A stretch of DNA of 64,000 bases. Origin: Actinomycetes bacterium. Its GTDB lineage: Bacteria > Actinomycetota > Acidimicrobiia > Acidimicrobiales > Palsa-688. The notes under the pieces are model-generated. The model did no database searches. It was not told the origin of the DNA and saw only the letters and a list, made by a program, of their open reading frames with translations. The position numbers and the translations under genes are program-made. Location: positions 21,642 to 85,641 of the forward strand of contig JAKBBA010000012.1 in NCBI GenBank assembly GCA_021808665.1, read 5' to 3'. This document shows positions 36,276 through 46,508 of this stretch, in pieces; position 1 is the stretch's first letter; the number at the start of each line of letters is the position of its first letter.

Positions 36276-37598
36276 CTAGCTGAGGAACCCTTCGTAGTTG
36301 CGAAGCATCAGCTGGCTGTCGACCTGCTTCATGGTCTCGAGGGCCACCCCGACGGCGATGAGCAGGCTCGTGCCTGCGAACGGGTAGTTCTGGATATTCC
36401 ACACGGCGAGCATGATCGACGGTATGAGCGCTACCGCCGCGAGCCACAAAGCGCCGGGCAGGGTGATCCGGCTCAGGATCTGCTGCAGGTGCCGCTCTGT
36501 GTGCGGACCCGGACGTATACCGGGAATGTAACCGCCCTGCTTGCGGATGATGTCAGCCTGCTGCGCAGGGTCGAAAGTGACCGCGGCGTAGAAGTAGGCG
36601 AACAAAAGGATCATCACCCCGTACAAGACGATGTAGACGAGGTTGTTGGGCTGGGCGAGGTTAGTGGAGATCCAATCCTGGACGCTCTTCCAGAACCCAT
36701 GGCTCGGCAGGACGTTAGAAATAAGGATCGGAAAGTAAAGCACCGAACTGGCGAAGATGATCGGAACAACTCCGCCAGTGTTGACCTTCATCGGAATGTA
36801 GGTGCTCTGGCCCCCGTACATTCGCCGGCCAACGACGCGCTTCGCAAAGGTCACCGGGATACGTCTCTGTCCCTGCTCGACGAACACTATCGCCACCAGA
36901 AGGATCAGCGACAGGGCGACAACGACGCCAAACTTGAACCAGCCCGCCTCAGCCTCGATCGCAGCACCGCCTGCGGGCATCGTGGCGACGACGTTCGCGA
37001 AGATCAGGACCGACATGCCCTGGCCGACGCCCCGCTGGGTGATCAGCTCGGCAAGCCACATCACCACCACCGTCCCGGCTGTCATGGTCAGGACCAAAAG
37101 CAGAACTCTGGGTATCGTGAAATTGGGAATGAGGTCGACGTTCAAGCCCGACCCGTTACCGAGAAGGCCCCCACCTCCGTTGTGGAACACGTAGGCGAGA
37201 CCGGTCGACTGCATGATCGCCAAGGCGATAGTCAGGTAACGAGTGACTTGGGTGAGCTTCTTCTGACCGACTGCGCCCTCGTCACGCCACTGCTCGAACT
37301 TGGGAATGACCACGACCATCAACTGGATGATGATCGACGCCGTGATGTAGGGCATGATTCCCAATCCGAACACAGCCATCTTGGTCAATGCCCCACCGGA
37401 GAACAACGCCAAGAAGCCGACTACCCCGGCGTGGCTCGAAGCGGCCTCAAGGGACTGCACTTGGCTCCACTGGATGCCGGGACACGGGATGTTCGCGCCG
37501 AAAGCGTACACAGCGATGACGAACACGGTGAAGACAACCTTGTTCCGCAGGTCCGGAACCCTGAACATGTTTGCCAGGTTGCTGAACGTGCCTCGCAT
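36276..37598 (-). CDS. secY: Preprotein translocase subunit SecY
   Basis: 440 residues with ten transmembrane helices, the protein-conducting channel. PDLRNKVVFTVFVIAVYAFG in TM1, GIMPYITASIIIQLM for the lateral gate and KQGGYIPGIRPG in loop 8-9. The ATG has a good GGGAGGA upstream; a TTG directly before it is less likely. Preceded by a strong hairpin. Confidence 0.97.
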   Translation of the reverse strand: MRGTFSNLANMFRVPDLRNKVVFTVFVIAVYAFGANIPCPGIQWSQVQSLEAASSHAGVVGFLALFSGGALTKMAVFGLGIMPYITASIIIQLMVVVIPKFEQWRDEGAVGQKKLTQVTRYLTIALAIMQSTGLAYVFHNGGGGLLGNGSGLNVDLIPNFTIPRVLLLVLTMTAGTVVVMWLAELITQRGVGQGMSVLIFANVVATMPAGGAAIEAEAGWFKFGVVVALSLILLVAIVFVEQGQRRIPVTFAKRVVGRRMYGGQSTYIPMKVNTGGVVPIIFASSVLYFPILISNVLPSHGFWKSVQDWISTNLAQPNNLVYIVLYGVMILLFAYFYAAVTFDPAQQADIIRKQGGYIPGIRPGPHTERHLQQILSRITLPGALWLAAVALIPSIMLAVWNIQNYPFAGTSLLIAVGVALETMKQVDSQLMLRNYEGFLS

Positions 37599-37609
37599 CA
37601 AGTCCTCCC

Positions 37610-37630
37610 TTCCCGGGGCCGCCCCGGGAA
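37610..37630 (-). promoter_or_regulatory. Perfect hairpin abutting the secY ribosome-binding site
   Basis: TTCCCGGGG, three bases, CCCCGGGAA. The 3' arm runs straight into GGGAGGACTTGATG of secY on the minus strand. It could be a terminator/attenuator between rplO and secY or a translational control element. Position and symmetry are directly seen; the role is not known. Confidence 0.5.
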
Positions 37631-37688
37631 CGGATCTAGGGTAGCTCGCGCCGAGCGGCTTGGGCCATCGATCACCACGAGCGAAGGA

Positions 37689-38177
37689 TCAGCGGTTTGT
37701 GAGCGCGTTACCTCGCGCCGGTGGCCGCCCATGCCCGAACGGAGGTGGGATTACCTCGACGCTGCCACCGGCCGCCTCGATGGCGGCCTTGGCGGACTGG
37801 GAGAAGGCATGCGCGGACACGCGCAGCGGACGTGTCAGCTCACCTCGACCGAGCACTTTGATCAGACCGTGCTTGTGAACCATTCCCCGTTCGCGCAGCG
37901 TATCGGGACTCACCAAGTCACCTTCGAACGACTCCAAAGTGTCGAGGTTGATGGCGTTGTAGCTGACCCTGAAAGGGTTCTTGAAGCCCTTCAGCTTGGG
38001 GATTCGCTGGGTCAGTGGGAGCTGGCCACCCTCGAAGCCCGGCTTCACCTGGCCGCGCGCGCCCTGACCTTTCGTACCCCGGCCGGCGGTCTTACCGCCC
38101 TTACCGGCGATACCGCGCCCCACCCGACGCCGTTGCCGACTCGACCCAGCAGCCGGCTTCAGATCGTGAACTTGCAT
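37689..38177 (-). CDS. rplO: Ribosomal protein uL15
   Basis: 162 residues. HDLKPAAGSSRQRRRVGRGI, then Gly/Lys-rich GKGGKTAGRGTKGQGARG, and GFEGGQLPLTQRIPKLKGF. Shares one base with the rpmD stop. Confidence 0.97.
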   Translation of the reverse strand: MQVHDLKPAAGSSRQRRRVGRGIAGKGGKTAGRGTKGQGARGQVKPGFEGGQLPLTQRIPKLKGFKNPFRVSYNAINLDTLESFEGDLVSPDTLRERGMVHKHGLIKVLGRGELTRPLRVSAHAFSQSAKAAIEAAGGSVEVIPPPFGHGRPPARGNALTNR

Positions 38178-38365
38178 CAGGATTCCTTCCCTTCGACAAC
38201 TTTGATCAGGTGAGGGACCCTGGCGATCATCCCGCGTACGTCAGGTCGGTCGTCGAGGGTGTTCGATGTTCCGATCCCGTGAAGCCCAAGCGCACGCAGG
38301 GTGCCGCGGTGCTTGGGCTTAGTCCCGATCGAGGACTTGATCTGAGTCACTTCGAGCTTCGGCAC
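38177..38365 (-). CDS. rpmD: Ribosomal protein uL30
   Basis: 62 residues. LEVTQIKSSIGTKPKHRGTL and DRPDVRGMIARVPHLIKVVE. Between rpsE and rplO as usual. Confidence 0.96.
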   Translation of the reverse strand: MPKLEVTQIKSSIGTKPKHRGTLRALGLHGIGTSNTLDDRPDVRGMIARVPHLIKVVEGKES

Positions 38366-38368
38366 GGG

Positions 38369-38917
38369 CTACGCCACCTCCTGAGGCACGAAAGGACCTT
38401 TCTTGGTCTCTTGGTACGCCCTCCAAAGTCCGCCGGGGACGATCTCCTCGGCCGACAGGCCTCGAAGGGCCGCTATCTCGTCGGGCCGCTTGAGAGCTTT
38501 GAGACCGGCGACTGTCGCCTGGGCGACGTTGATGCTGTTGGACGACCCGAGCGACTTCGCCAGAATGTCGTGGATGCCTGCCATCTCCAGGATCGCCCTC
38601 GCCGCACCACCCGCTATAACCCCGGTACCGGGGGCTGCAGGCTTGAGCAGAACCCTGCCAGCGCCAGCTTCCCCCAGGACGGGGTGAGTGATGGTCGAGC
38701 CGGCGAGCGGGACGGTGAAAAGGTTCTTCTTGGCCTCTTCGATACCTTTTTGGACCGCCAGGCCTGCCTCCTTGGCCTTGCCGTAGCCGAGGCCGACACT
38801 GCCCCGGCCGTCGCCTATCACCATGAGTGCCGCAAAGGAGAAGCGACGCCCACCCTTTACGACCTTTGCGACACGGTTGACCTTGATCGTACGGTCTTCG
38901 TATACCTGCTCAGCCAT
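38369..38917 (-). CDS. rpsE: Ribosomal protein uS5
   Basis: 182 residues. [40 protein letters not shown] and the second domain with [15 protein letters not shown] [20 protein letters not shown]. Role in decoding accuracy and mRNA unwinding. Confidence 0.97.
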   Translation of the reverse strand: MAEQVYEDRTIKVNRVAKVVKGGRRFSFAALMVIGDGRGSVGLGYGKAKEAGLAVQKGIEEAKKNLFTVPLAGSTITHPVLGEAGAGRVLLKPAAPGTGVIAGGAARAILEMAGIHDILAKSLGSSNSINVAQATVAGLKALKRPDEIAALRGLSAEEIVPGGLWRAYQETKKGPFVPQEVA

Positions 38918-38923
38918 CGTGTC

Positions 38924-39292
38924 TCAGAACTCCAGTCCGGCCTCGCGGGCCGCGTCTGCTAAAGCGGCCACCCGGCCATGATATTGAAAACCTCCCCGGT
39001 CGAAGACGACCTGGGTGACTCCAGCGGCCTTCGCTCGTTCGGCAACCAGACGACCCACGCTGGTCGCGCCGGACTGGTTGGAGGTACCCCCGGCGGCCCG
39101 CAAGGAAGCCTCGACCGTCGACGCTGCAGCCAGTGTCCTGCCGGCGCGGTCGTCGATCACCTGAGCCGATATGTGCTTGTTCGACCTGAACACGGCCAAG
39201 CGAGGGCGTTCCGCAGTCCCAGCAACCTTCTTGCGGACACGGAAGTGTCGCCGAGACCTGGCAAGTTGCTTGTCTTTCGTGGAGTAGCTCAT
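38924..39292 (-). CDS. rplR: Ribosomal protein uL18
   Basis: 122 residues. [34 protein letters not shown] and C-terminal [20 protein letters not shown]. Binds 5S rRNA. Abuts rplF. Confidence 0.97.
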   Translation of the reverse strand: MSYSTKDKQLARSRRHFRVRKKVAGTAERPRLAVFRSNKHISAQVIDDRAGRTLAAASTVEASLRAAGGTSNQSGATSVGRLVAERAKAAGVTQVVFDRGGFQYHGRVAALADAAREAGLEF

Positions 39293-39832
39293 CTATTTGG
39301 CTGCCTTCCCGGCTTTCCTCAGGACCCGCTCACCTTCGTAGCGGACCCCTTTGCCCTTGTAGGGCTCGGGCTTGCGGATCTTACGGATGTTCGCTGCAAC
39401 TTGGCCTACGAGCTCCTTGTCTATCCCCTTAACCGAGATCCTCGTCGGCTGGGGAACCTCGAAAGTAATACCCGCCGGAGCGTCGACGATAACCGGATGG
39501 CTGAAGCCAAGGGCCAGTTCGATCTGTTCGGGGCTCTTAGGTATCGCCCTGTAGCCGACGCCGACAATGTCGAGGTTCTTGGCGTAACCGGCGGTCACTC
39601 CGGTCACCATGTTCGACACGAGGCTGCGAGTAAGGCCGTGGAGAGCCCGGTTTTGCCGTTCGTCGTTTGGCCGTTCGACGAGAAGAGTCGACCCTTCCTG
39701 GCGCAGTGTTATCTCGCCCGGAATGTGACGGGTGAGGGCCCCGTTGGGCCCTTTTACGGTCACCGTGCGTGCTTCGAGGCTTACCTCGACCCCGGGTGGT
39801 ATGGATATTGGGGAGCGTCCTATACGCGACAT
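39293..39832 (-). CDS. rplF: Ribosomal protein uL6
   Basis: 179 residues. [16 protein letters not shown] and the C-terminal [20 protein letters not shown] motif. Normal size. Confidence 0.97.
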   Translation of the reverse strand: MSRIGRSPISIPPGVEVSLEARTVTVKGPNGALTRHIPGEITLRQEGSTLLVERPNDERQNRALHGLTRSLVSNMVTGVTAGYAKNLDIVGVGYRAIPKSPEQIELALGFSHPVIVDAPAGITFEVPQPTRISVKGIDKELVGQVAANIRKIRKPEPYKGKGVRYEGERVLRKAGKAAK

Positions 39833-39856
39833 CGAATCCTTTTTTCTTTCGTTGCG

Positions 39857-40261
39857 CTACCAGACGTAGCAGAGGATCTCGCCGCCTACTCGGCGCTTGC
39901 GCGCTTCGCGGTCGGTCATGAGACCCTGGCTGGTGGACAGGACGGCGACGCCGAGACCCCCGAGAACTCTCGGGAGCTTGTCGGCCGCCGTATAGACCCG
40001 CAGTCCAGGTTTGGAGACCCTACGGACCCCGGAAATGGTCCTGCGACGGTCTTTCGTGTATTTCATGTCGATCTCGAGAATCTTCCCCGGTCTGTCGACC
40101 GCATCCGAAACCCTAAAACCCTCTACGTAGCCCTCTTTGACGAGAACCGCTGCGAGGGACTCCTTCAGCTTCGACGAGGGCATACGCACCGTGTCGTGCA
40201 TCGCAACGTTCGCGTTGCGGATGCGGGTCAACATGTCCGCTATCGGATCTGTCATCGTCAT
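39857..40261 (-). CDS. rpsH: Ribosomal protein uS8
   Basis: 134 residues. [20 protein letters not shown] and C-terminal [20 protein letters not shown]. Two ATGs two codons apart at the start; the second (MTDPIAD) may be the real one. Confidence 0.97.
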   Translation of the reverse strand: MTMTDPIADMLTRIRNANVAMHDTVRMPSSKLKESLAAVLVKEGYVEGFRVSDAVDRPGKILEIDMKYTKDRRRTISGVRRVSKPGLRVYTAADKLPRVLGGLGVAVLSTSQGLMTDREARKRRVGGEILCYVW

Positions 40262-40274
40262 CGGCGCGGTCCTT

Positions 40275-40460
40275 TCACCAGCTCGCCTTTGTCACGCCGG
40301 GGACCTCACCGGCGTGTACCAGTTCGCGCAGGCAAATGCGGCACATGCCGAACTTTCGAAACACCGAGTGCGGACGTCCGCACCGCCTGCAACGGGTGTA
40401 CCCACGAACCTTGAACTTCGGCTTGCGCTGGCTTTTCACGATTAGCGCCTTCTTGGCCAT
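40275..40460 (-). CDS. rpsN: Ribosomal protein uS14, zinc-binding type
   Basis: 61 residues, the short type Z form. Zinc ligands are in [12 protein letters not shown] and [13 protein letters not shown]. Follows rplE directly. Confidence 0.97.
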   Translation of the reverse strand: MAKKALIVKSQRKPKFKVRGYTRCRRCGRPHSVFRKFGMCRICLRELVHAGEVPGVTKASW

Positions 40461-40476
40461 CTTCTACTCGCCCTGT

Positions 40477-41064
40477 CTAGTCGTTGCCATCTCGGCGGAA
40501 CGGGAACCCGAAGGCGTCAAGCAGAGCTCGGCCCTCGGCATTGCTTCGAGCGGTGGTCACGATCGTGATATCCATACCGCGGGGAGCGTCGATCTTGTCG
40601 TAGTCGATCTCGGGGAAGATCAGTTGCTCGGTCACTCCGAAGGTGTAGTTCCCCCGACCGTCGAATCCCTTTGTCGGCAGACCACGGAAGTCGCGAATCC
40701 TTGGAATCGCAAGGCTGATAAGGCGATCCAGGAACTCCCACATGCGATCGCCGCGCAGAGTTACCTTCGCCCCGATCGAGTTACCCTCACGAAGCTTGAA
40801 GCCAGCCACCGACTTCTTCGCCTTGGTGACCATCGGCTTCTGACCAGATATTGCGGTCAGGTCGCGGACCGCCCCCTCAAGCAGCGACTGCTGCTGGGTG
40901 GCCCGACCGACTCCCATGTTGATGACGACCTTTTCTAGGCGAGGGACCATCATCGGGTTTGGGAGACCCAACTTGTCCTTGAGCTCACCCTTGATCGTCT
41001 CGTTATAGCGGGCTTTTAGGCGCGGGGCGCCCTGCTGGCCAGCGCTGGTAGCTGCGGCTGACAT
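40477..41064 (-). CDS. rplE: Ribosomal protein uL5
   Basis: 195 residues from the ATG overlapping the rplX stop (TGATG). [40 protein letters not shown] and [19 protein letters not shown]. Binds 5S rRNA and the P-site tRNA. N-terminus a little longer than usual. Confidence 0.97.
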   Translation of the reverse strand: MSAAATSAGQQGAPRLKARYNETIKGELKDKLGLPNPMMVPRLEKVVINMGVGRATQQQSLLEGAVRDLTAISGQKPMVTKAKKSVAGFKLREGNSIGAKVTLRGDRMWEFLDRLISLAIPRIRDFRGLPTKGFDGRGNYTFGVTEQLIFPEIDYDKIDAPRGMDITIVTTARSNAEGRALLDAFGFPFRRDGND

Positions 41065-41381
41065 CACAGCTCCCTCCCGCACTTGCGGCATATTCGCACC
41101 TTGGAACGCCTGTCCCCTTCGGTCTTGTAGGCGAAACCTACCCGGACGGCACCATCTTTAGGACAAACGAGTGCAACAGAGGCGGCCCGGATAGGCATGT
41201 CCTTGTCGATGATCCCACCTTGTACCCGCGCCTGAGTCTGGCGTTGATGCTTCTTGGCAACGTTGACTCCTTCGACGATCACCTTGTCGCCCTTGGGTAG
41301 GACCCGCATGACGGTCCCTCTCTTGGTCCGCTCCTTGCCGGAGAGAACTTCGACCTCGTCACCCTTTCTCAACCTGGCCAT
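41064..41381 (-). CDS. rplX: Ribosomal protein uL24
   Basis: 105 residues with the KOW motif ([20 protein letters not shown]). C-terminal [11 protein letters not shown] and [10 protein letters not shown] give a Cys pair, a zinc-ribbon-like feature seen in some bacteria. Confidence 0.96.
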   Translation of the reverse strand: MARLRKGDEVEVLSGKERTKRGTVMRVLPKGDKVIVEGVNVAKKHQRQTQARVQGGIIDKDMPIRAASVALVCPKDGAVRVGFAYKTEGDRRSKVRICRKCGREL

Positions 41382-41384
41382 GTC

Positions 41385-41753
41385 CTAGAGCACCTCCGGG
41401 GCAAGAGAAATGATGCGCATGAATTTCTTGTCCCGCAGCTCACGGCCGACCGGACCGAAGATTCGGGTTCCTCGGGGCTGCTGCTGATCGTTTATCAGGA
41501 CGGCCGCGTTCTCGTCGAAGCGGATGTAGCTGCCGTCGGGGCGGCGCTTCTCCTTCTTCGTCCTGACCACGACGCACTTGACCACGTCGCCCTTCTTGAC
41601 GTTCGCTCCGGGAAGGGCGTCTTTGACCGTCGCAACGAACACGTCGCCGATAGAGGCGTAACGCCGTCTCGAACCCCCGAGCACCTTGATGCACAACACC
41701 TCTTTGGCGCCCGAGTTGTCGGCGACACGAAGCCGGCTCTCCTGCTGGATCAT
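41385..41753 (-). CDS. rplN: Ribosomal protein uL14
   Basis: 122 residues from the ATG giving [20 protein letters not shown], which overlaps the rpsQ stop (ATGA). C-terminal [20 protein letters not shown]. Forms a bridge to the small subunit. Confidence 0.97.
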   Translation of the reverse strand: MIQQESRLRVADNSGAKEVLCIKVLGGSRRRYASIGDVFVATVKDALPGANVKKGDVVKCVVVRTKKEKRRPDGSYIRFDENAAVLINDQQQPRGTRIFGPVGRELRDKKFMRIISLAPEVL

Positions 41754-42049
41754 TTGGCCCTCTCCAAAACTTCGACCACGCGCCACCTCTTCAGCTTCGA
41801 AACGGGACGCGTCTCCGCGAGGCGAACACGGTCGCCGGGCTTAAGGGCCTCGTCAGAGTGCTCGGCGTAGAGACGCTTCGTTCTCTGCACTGTCTTCGCG
41901 TAACGAGGGTGGCGCACTCGCTCGACGACTCCGACCACCGCTGTCTTTTCCATTTTCACCGATATGACAAGACCTTCACGAATCTTGCGACGGTTTGGCC
42001 TCTCGGCGCCGGCTGTGGGTTCAGCCTCGGGTGCTGTTGGTTCCGACAT
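41750..42049 (-). CDS. rpsQ: Ribosomal protein uS17
   Basis: 99 residues. The core begins [20 protein letters not shown] and ends near [15 protein letters not shown]. About 20 extra acidic/Pro residues ([17 protein letters not shown]) precede it. Shares one base with rpmC. Confidence 0.96.
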   Translation of the reverse strand: MSEPTAPEAEPTAGAERPNRRKIREGLVISVKMEKTAVVGVVERVRHPRYAKTVQRTKRLYAEHSDEALKPGDRVRLAETRPVSKLKRWRVVEVLERAK

Positions 42050-42270
42050 CAGACTTTCTCCTCCGCCTGCTCGGCGGCTTGGATCTCCCGCTCGCGAACG
42101 ATCGTCGCGATGCGAGCTGCTTCCCTTTTCACCTGGCCGATTCTGGCCGAGTTGTCCTGCTTGCCAGTTGCAAGCTGGAAACGCAGGTTGAAATGCTCAT
42201 GCTTTGCTTCGAGGAGCTTTTGCGCCAACTCGACCGAAGTCAATTCCCGCAGCTCAGACGGCTTGGTCAT
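42049..42270 (-). CDS. rpmC: Ribosomal protein uL29
   Basis: 73 residues from the ATG overlapping the rplP stop (ATGA). [20 protein letters not shown] and [20 protein letters not shown]. The longer open frame upstream is inside rplP and was not used. Confidence 0.96.
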   Translation of the reverse strand: MTKPSELRELTSVELAQKLLEAKHEHFNLRFQLATGKQDNSARIGQVKREAARIATIVREREIQAAEQAEEKV

Positions 42271-42698
42271 CCGACTTCGACCTCCTCTTGGGACGCCCTG
42301 GCGACAACGCGGGCTTTGATAGGCAGTTTCTGCACGGCCCGTTCGAGGGCCGAACGGCTGAGGGTCTCGCTTACGCCGCCCAGTTCGAAGAGGATCCGCC
42401 CGGGCTTGACGACAGCTACCCAGAACTCGGGGTTTCCCTTGCCCGAACCCATACGGGTTTCCGCCGGCTTGGCGGTTACAGGCTTGTCCGGGAACACGCG
42501 AATCCAGACTTTGCCGCCACGGCGGACGTGGCGGGTCATGGCGATACGAGCGGCTTCGATCTGACGGGCGGTAATCCAACCCGGCTCGAGAGCTTGGATC
42601 CCGTACTCACCGAAGTTGACGGTCGTCCCGCCTTTGGCTTGGCCGGTGAGACGGCCCCGCTGGACTTTGCGGTGCTTGACCTTGCGTGGCATCAACAT
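42267..42698 (-). CDS. rplP: Ribosomal protein uL16
   Basis: 143 residues. [17 protein letters not shown] and [40 protein letters not shown]. The ATG two codons downstream of the first may be the actual start. Confidence 0.97.
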   Translation of the reverse strand: MLMPRKVKHRKVQRGRLTGQAKGGTTVNFGEYGIQALEPGWITARQIEAARIAMTRHVRRGGKVWIRVFPDKPVTAKPAETRMGSGKGNPEFWVAVVKPGRILFELGGVSETLSRSALERAVQKLPIKARVVARASQEEVEVG

Positions 42699-42700
42699 GG

Positions 42701-43633
42701 CTACAGGTCCTTAGGAAAATGGGGAGGCTCGTGGTGGTCGCCCCTAGTTCGGCGCTCGATGTCTTCCTCCTCGGCGAGGAGACGCTCCAACTCTGGGTCG
42801 ACGGCGACTATCGGATCGGCTTCGCGGGCTTCTGGAACCTCGGCAGGGCTTGCCGGTGCACTTAACGGAGCGCTCGTATCTGCTCCGTCAGCCCGTCTGC
42901 GTCCCCCGCCGGCTGTTACCACCCTGCGCGGCTTGACCTGGCCAGAGGTCTCTCCTACCGCCATAGCCGCCTCACGGCTGATCTTCTCTTCGCCGGAAAC
43001 CTTGTAGGGCAAGATGTCGCCCTTGTAGATCCACACTTTCACGCCGATGCGCCCGTAAGTGGTCTTGGCCTCACGAAAGCCGTAGTCGATGTCAGCTCGC
43101 AGGGTGTGCAACGGAACCCTGCCTTCACGGTAGAACTCCCGCCGGGACATCTCTGCTCCGCCGAGGCGACCGGCGCACTGGACGCGTATTCCGAGGGCCC
43201 CCGCCTTTTGGACGGTCTGCACGGTCCTTTTCATAGCGCGGCGGAAGCTGACACGACCGGCAAGCTGGTCGGCTATCCCCTGAGCCATCAAGGCTGCGTC
43301 GAGCTCAGGCTGTTTGATCTCCTGGATGTTCAGCTGAACCTTGGGGTTCTTGGTCATCTCGGCGAGCTTGGTCCTGAGACGGTCAGCCTCGGCACCTTTA
43401 CGGCCGATCACGATCCCCGGACGCGCCGTGTGGAGGTCGATTCGAAGCCGGTCGCGGGTGCGCTCGATTTCGATCCTGCTGACAGCGGCGCGTTCGAGTT
43501 GACGGTTGAGGTAGTCGCGGATTTTCCAGTCCTCGACTAGATAGTCCTGGTAGTCGCGGTCGTTGAACCACCGGGACTTCCATTCCGTTGTCACGCCGAG
43601 GCGGAACCCGTAGGGGTTGACCTTCTGGCCCAT
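42701..43633 (-). CDS. rpsC: Ribosomal protein uS3 with long C-terminal tail
   Basis: 310 residues. [20 protein letters not shown], the KH domain ([20 protein letters not shown]) and [20 protein letters not shown] [20 protein letters not shown] in the centre. The ordinary core ends near residue 225. About 80 more residues, rich in Ala, Pro and Glu with [17 protein letters not shown], follow. Confidence 0.97.
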   Translation of the reverse strand: MGQKVNPYGFRLGVTTEWKSRWFNDRDYQDYLVEDWKIRDYLNRQLERAAVSRIEIERTRDRLRIDLHTARPGIVIGRKGAEADRLRTKLAEMTKNPKVQLNIQEIKQPELDAALMAQGIADQLAGRVSFRRAMKRTVQTVQKAGALGIRVQCAGRLGGAEMSRREFYREGRVPLHTLRADIDYGFREAKTTYGRIGVKVWIYKGDILPYKVSGEEKISREAAMAVGETSGQVKPRRVVTAGGGRRRADGADTSAPLSAPASPAEVPEAREADPIVAVDPELERLLAEEEDIERRTRGDHHEPPHFPKDL

Positions 43634-44347
43634 CTACTTGTCGTCTCCCTCTTCGGTGTCTTCCACGTCAGACACGTCGTCGCTCCCGGCATCTACCTCC
43701 GAGGCGTCGCCGTCCTCGGCCCTGGGCGCTTCGTGCCCGGCAGTTTCAGTGTCCGCGTCCGGCGCCTCAGTGGTGGCTTCCTCGCCGGAACCCGTCTCGG
43801 AGGTGACTTCCTCGACCAGCTCGACCGGAGCCTCCTCGGTGGGCGCCTCCTCGATCGGGGCACCGCGGCGGCGGTCGGCCCTGTTGCGGGTGTCGTCGCT
43901 AGAGCGCCGAGCCCCAGCGACGCGCCGCGCCCGCTGAGCTAGCTGCTCGGCTCGGCGGTGAGAGCGGAGCCTTTCCAAGTCCTCCCCTTCCAACTGGCTG
44001 ACGATGACCGTTATGTGGCTGGTGCGCTTGCGAATGCGGGTAGCCCGCCCCCGGGCTCTGGGACGCCAGCGCTTGGCCGTGGTCCCTTCGTCTGCGTAGC
44101 AGGCTGACACGTAGAGGGACTCGGGATCCAACTCGTCGTTGTTCTCGGCGTTGGCGACTGCCGACGCCAGCAGCTTGCCTACCGTGCGGGCGGCGTCGCG
44201 CTCGGAGAAGCGCAGGATGTCGGCGGCCTCTTGGACGGGAAGGCCACGGACCAGGTCGAGAACTTCGCGAACCTTGTAGGCAGACATGTGGGCGTTTCGA
44301 AGGACGGCTCTGGTCCCTTCGCGTTCGTTGGTCTTCGGCCCGGTCAT
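43634..44347 (-). CDS. rplV: Ribosomal protein uL22 with long acidic tail
   Basis: 237 residues, about twice the usual length. The core (RAVLRNAHMSAYKVREVLDL through RIRKRTSHITVIVSQ) fills the first 125 residues, including the hairpin that lines the exit tunnel. A basic segment (AQRARRVAGARRSS) and then about 85 residues rich in Glu, Asp, Thr and Ala follow. The tail would lie on the ribosome surface near the tunnel exit. Confidence 0.96.
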   Translation of the reverse strand: MTGPKTNEREGTRAVLRNAHMSAYKVREVLDLVRGLPVQEAADILRFSERDAARTVGKLLASAVANAENNDELDPESLYVSACYADEGTTAKRWRPRARGRATRIRKRTSHITVIVSQLEGEDLERLRSHRRAEQLAQRARRVAGARRSSDDTRNRADRRRGAPIEEAPTEEAPVELVEEVTSETGSGEEATTEAPDADTETAGHEAPRAEDGDASEVDAGSDDVSDVEDTEEGDDK

Positions 44348-44625
44348 CAGCGCTTACCCTGCCTCTCCTGGCCTGCGTGGTAGCGGAACGTACGGGTCGG
44401 AGCGAACTCTCCGAGCTTGTGCCCGACCATCGACTCGGTTATGTAGACGGGTATGTGCTTGCGCCCGTCGTGCACGGCGATGGTGTGGCCGACCATGTCG
44501 GGGATGATCGTCGAACGTCTGGACCACGTCTTTATCACCCGCTTCTCCGAGCGGGAGTTCAAGTCGTCGACCTTCTTGAGCAGGTGGTCGTCGACGAATG
44601 GACCTTTTTTGAGGCTGCGCGGCAT
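44347..44625 (-). CDS. rpsS: Ribosomal protein uS19
   Basis: 92 residues. [20 protein letters not shown] and [20 protein letters not shown]. Normal size. Confidence 0.98.
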   Translation of the reverse strand: MPRSLKKGPFVDDHLLKKVDDLNSRSEKRVIKTWSRRSTIIPDMVGHTIAVHDGRKHIPVYITESMVGHKLGEFAPTRTFRYHAGQERQGKR

Positions 44626-44634
44626 GTTCTCGAT

Positions 44635-45471
44635 CTACCTCCGGGCGCCGCGGGTGCGCCGGCGGCGGACGATTAGCTTCTCTGATGGCTTGGTACGGTC
44701 TCTGGTGCGACCCTCGGGCTTGCCCCACGGCGACACAGGGTGGCGACCGCCTGAAGTTTTGCCCTCGCCACCGCCGAGAGGGTGGTCGACCGGGTTCATG
44801 GCGACACCACGGGTCTGGGGGCGCACGCCTTTCCAGCGATTACGGCCGGCTTTGCCGATACTCACCAGTTCTGCTTCGGAGTTTCCGACCTCGCCCAGGG
44901 TTGCCCGGCAGTCGATCGGAACTCTGCGCATCTCGGTGGACGGCAGTCGCAGGGTGGCGAAGTCACCTTCCTTGGCGACCAGCTGCACGCTCATCCCTGC
45001 GCCCCGGGCTATCTTGCCGCCACCCCCCGGTTTGAGCTCGACGTTATGGACGACTGAACCGACGGGTATGAAGCGCATGGGCAACGCGTTCCCAGGCCTG
45101 ATGTCCGCTCCGGGGCCGCTTTGGATGCGGTCCCCTACCGACACTTTCGCAGGGGCAAGGATATAACGCTTCTCTCCGTCGTGGTAGTGAAGAAGGGCAA
45201 TGCGAGCGTTTCGGTTCGGGTCATACTCGATCGCAGCCACCGTGGCGGGAACGCCGTCCTTGGTGCGCTTGAAGTCGACTATGCGGTACTGCTGCTTGTG
45301 GCCACCACCCTTGTGGCGAGCTGTCTTGCGCCCGTAGGAGTTACGCCCACCGGTGCTCGACTTCGGCGCCAGAAGGGACTTCTCCGGCCTTGTCTTCGTT
45401 ATCTCAGCGAAGTCGGAGACCGTCTGGAAACGACGGCCGGCACTTGTGGGTTTACGCTTGCGGAGAGCCAC
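44635..45471 (-). CDS. rplB: Ribosomal protein uL2
   Basis: 278 residues. [20 protein letters not shown] and the peptidyl-transferase-proximal [20 protein letters not shown] with the conserved His. Normal size. Confidence 0.98.
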   Translation of the reverse strand: MALRKRKPTSAGRRFQTVSDFAEITKTRPEKSLLAPKSSTGGRNSYGRKTARHKGGGHKQQYRIVDFKRTKDGVPATVAAIEYDPNRNARIALLHYHDGEKRYILAPAKVSVGDRIQSGPGADIRPGNALPMRFIPVGSVVHNVELKPGGGGKIARGAGMSVQLVAKEGDFATLRLPSTEMRRVPIDCRATLGEVGNSEAELVSIGKAGRNRWKGVRPQTRGVAMNPVDHPLGGGEGKTSGGRHPVSPWGKPEGRTRDRTKPSEKLIVRRRRTRGARR

Positions 45472-45472
45472 T

Positions 45473-45766
45473 TCAGTTCCCCTCGAAGATCGGAATGCTC
45501 TGGCCGGGTGCGAGCGTCACGACCGCCCGCTTAGTGTCCGGGCGCTTGCCGAAGGTCGGCTTGCCCCTGTTGCGCTTGCGCTTGCCGGGTCGGTTCAAGG
45601 TGTTCACCTTGACTACGTTCACTGCGAAGATCGACTCGACGGCACGGCGTATCGCAGGCTTGTCCGCGCTGCGGGCAACCACGAACGTGTAGACGCCAGC
45701 GTCGATCAAACCGTAGGATTTCTCCGACACGACGGGGCGCAGGATCACGTCCCGGGGATCACTCAT
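45473..45766 (-). CDS. rplW: Ribosomal protein uL23
   Basis: 97 residues from the ATG giving [20 protein letters not shown]. It ends [19 protein letters not shown] [15 protein letters not shown]. Docking site for trigger factor and SRP. Overlaps rplD by eight bases. Confidence 0.96.
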   Translation of the reverse strand: MSDPRDVILRPVVSEKSYGLIDAGVYTFVVARSADKPAIRRAVESIFAVNVVKVNTLNRPGKRKRNRGKPTFGKRPDTKRAVVTLAPGQSIPIFEGN

Positions 45767-46508
45767 CTCCCGCCTCCTCGGCGTCTTCGCTGGTGTCTTG
45801 CGACGTTGCTGGCTCTGGGTCTGGGGACGATTCCGCCGAAGGCGGTGTCTGGGCGGGTTTGGCCACAGTCGGACTTGCAACTGGCACCGAGGTGTCGGCC
45901 GGAGCCGGCAGGGTCGCTGCAGTGAAGACGATCCAGTCGTTACATAGAACGTCATAGGCGTTCAGTTCGCCGTCGAGAATCACCTGGACTTCGGGCAGGT
46001 TACGAAACGAACGGTAGGCGGCTTCGTCAGCTCGGGTCAGCACCACGAGCACCTTCCCGTCCAAGCCGAGCACGGAGAGGGCGGAGCGGGCGTCCTTGGT
46101 GCTGGGGGTCTCCCACGGCCAGCGGTCGACTACCGCAACTCGGCCTTGCGCCGCCCTGTCAGAGAGCGCACAGCGAAGAGCTAAGCGCACCATCTTGCGC
46201 GGCGTCCGCTGGCGGTAGCTGCGCGGCTTGGGGCCTAGTGCCACGCCACCGCCGGTGAAATGCGGAGCCCGCTCGGAACCCTGGCGGGCCCGGCCGGTGC
46301 CTTTCTGCTTGAAAGGCTTCTTCCCGCCGCCGGATACCTCAGCCCTTGTCTTGGTGGACTGTGTCCCAGCGCGAGCTGCGGCTAGCTGAGCGGTCACGAC
46401 CTGGTGAAGGAGAGGGATGTTCGCGTCGACACCGAACACGGTCTCGTCGAGGTCCACGCTTGTGTCGACCTCGCCGGTCACGAAGCGTCGTTGCACGGTC
46501 AGGGTCAT
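45759..46508 (-). CDS. rplD: Ribosomal protein uL4 with C-terminal tail
   Basis: 249 residues. The exit-tunnel loop has [20 protein letters not shown] and [20 protein letters not shown]. After the core ([14 protein letters not shown]) come about 45 residues rich in Pro, Ala, Ser and acidic side chains. Overlaps rplC by four bases (ATGA). Confidence 0.96.
   Translation of the reverse strand: MTLTVQRRFVTGEVDTSVDLDETVFGVDANIPLLHQVVTAQLAAARAGTQSTKTRAEVSGGGKKPFKQKGTGRARQGSERAPHFTGGGVALGPKPRSYRQRTPRKMVRLALRCALSDRAAQGRVAVVDRWPWETPSTKDARSALSVLGLDGKVLVVLTRADEAAYRSFRNLPEVQVILDGELNAYDVLCNDWIVFTAATLPAPADTSVPVASPTVAKPAQTPPSAESSPDPEPATSQDTSEDAEEAGDE

Noticed and set aside
36183..38213. 676-codon open frame opposite adk, secY and rplO
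   Set aside because: Antisense shadow of three certain genes; His/Asp-rich sequence is the mirror of their codons.
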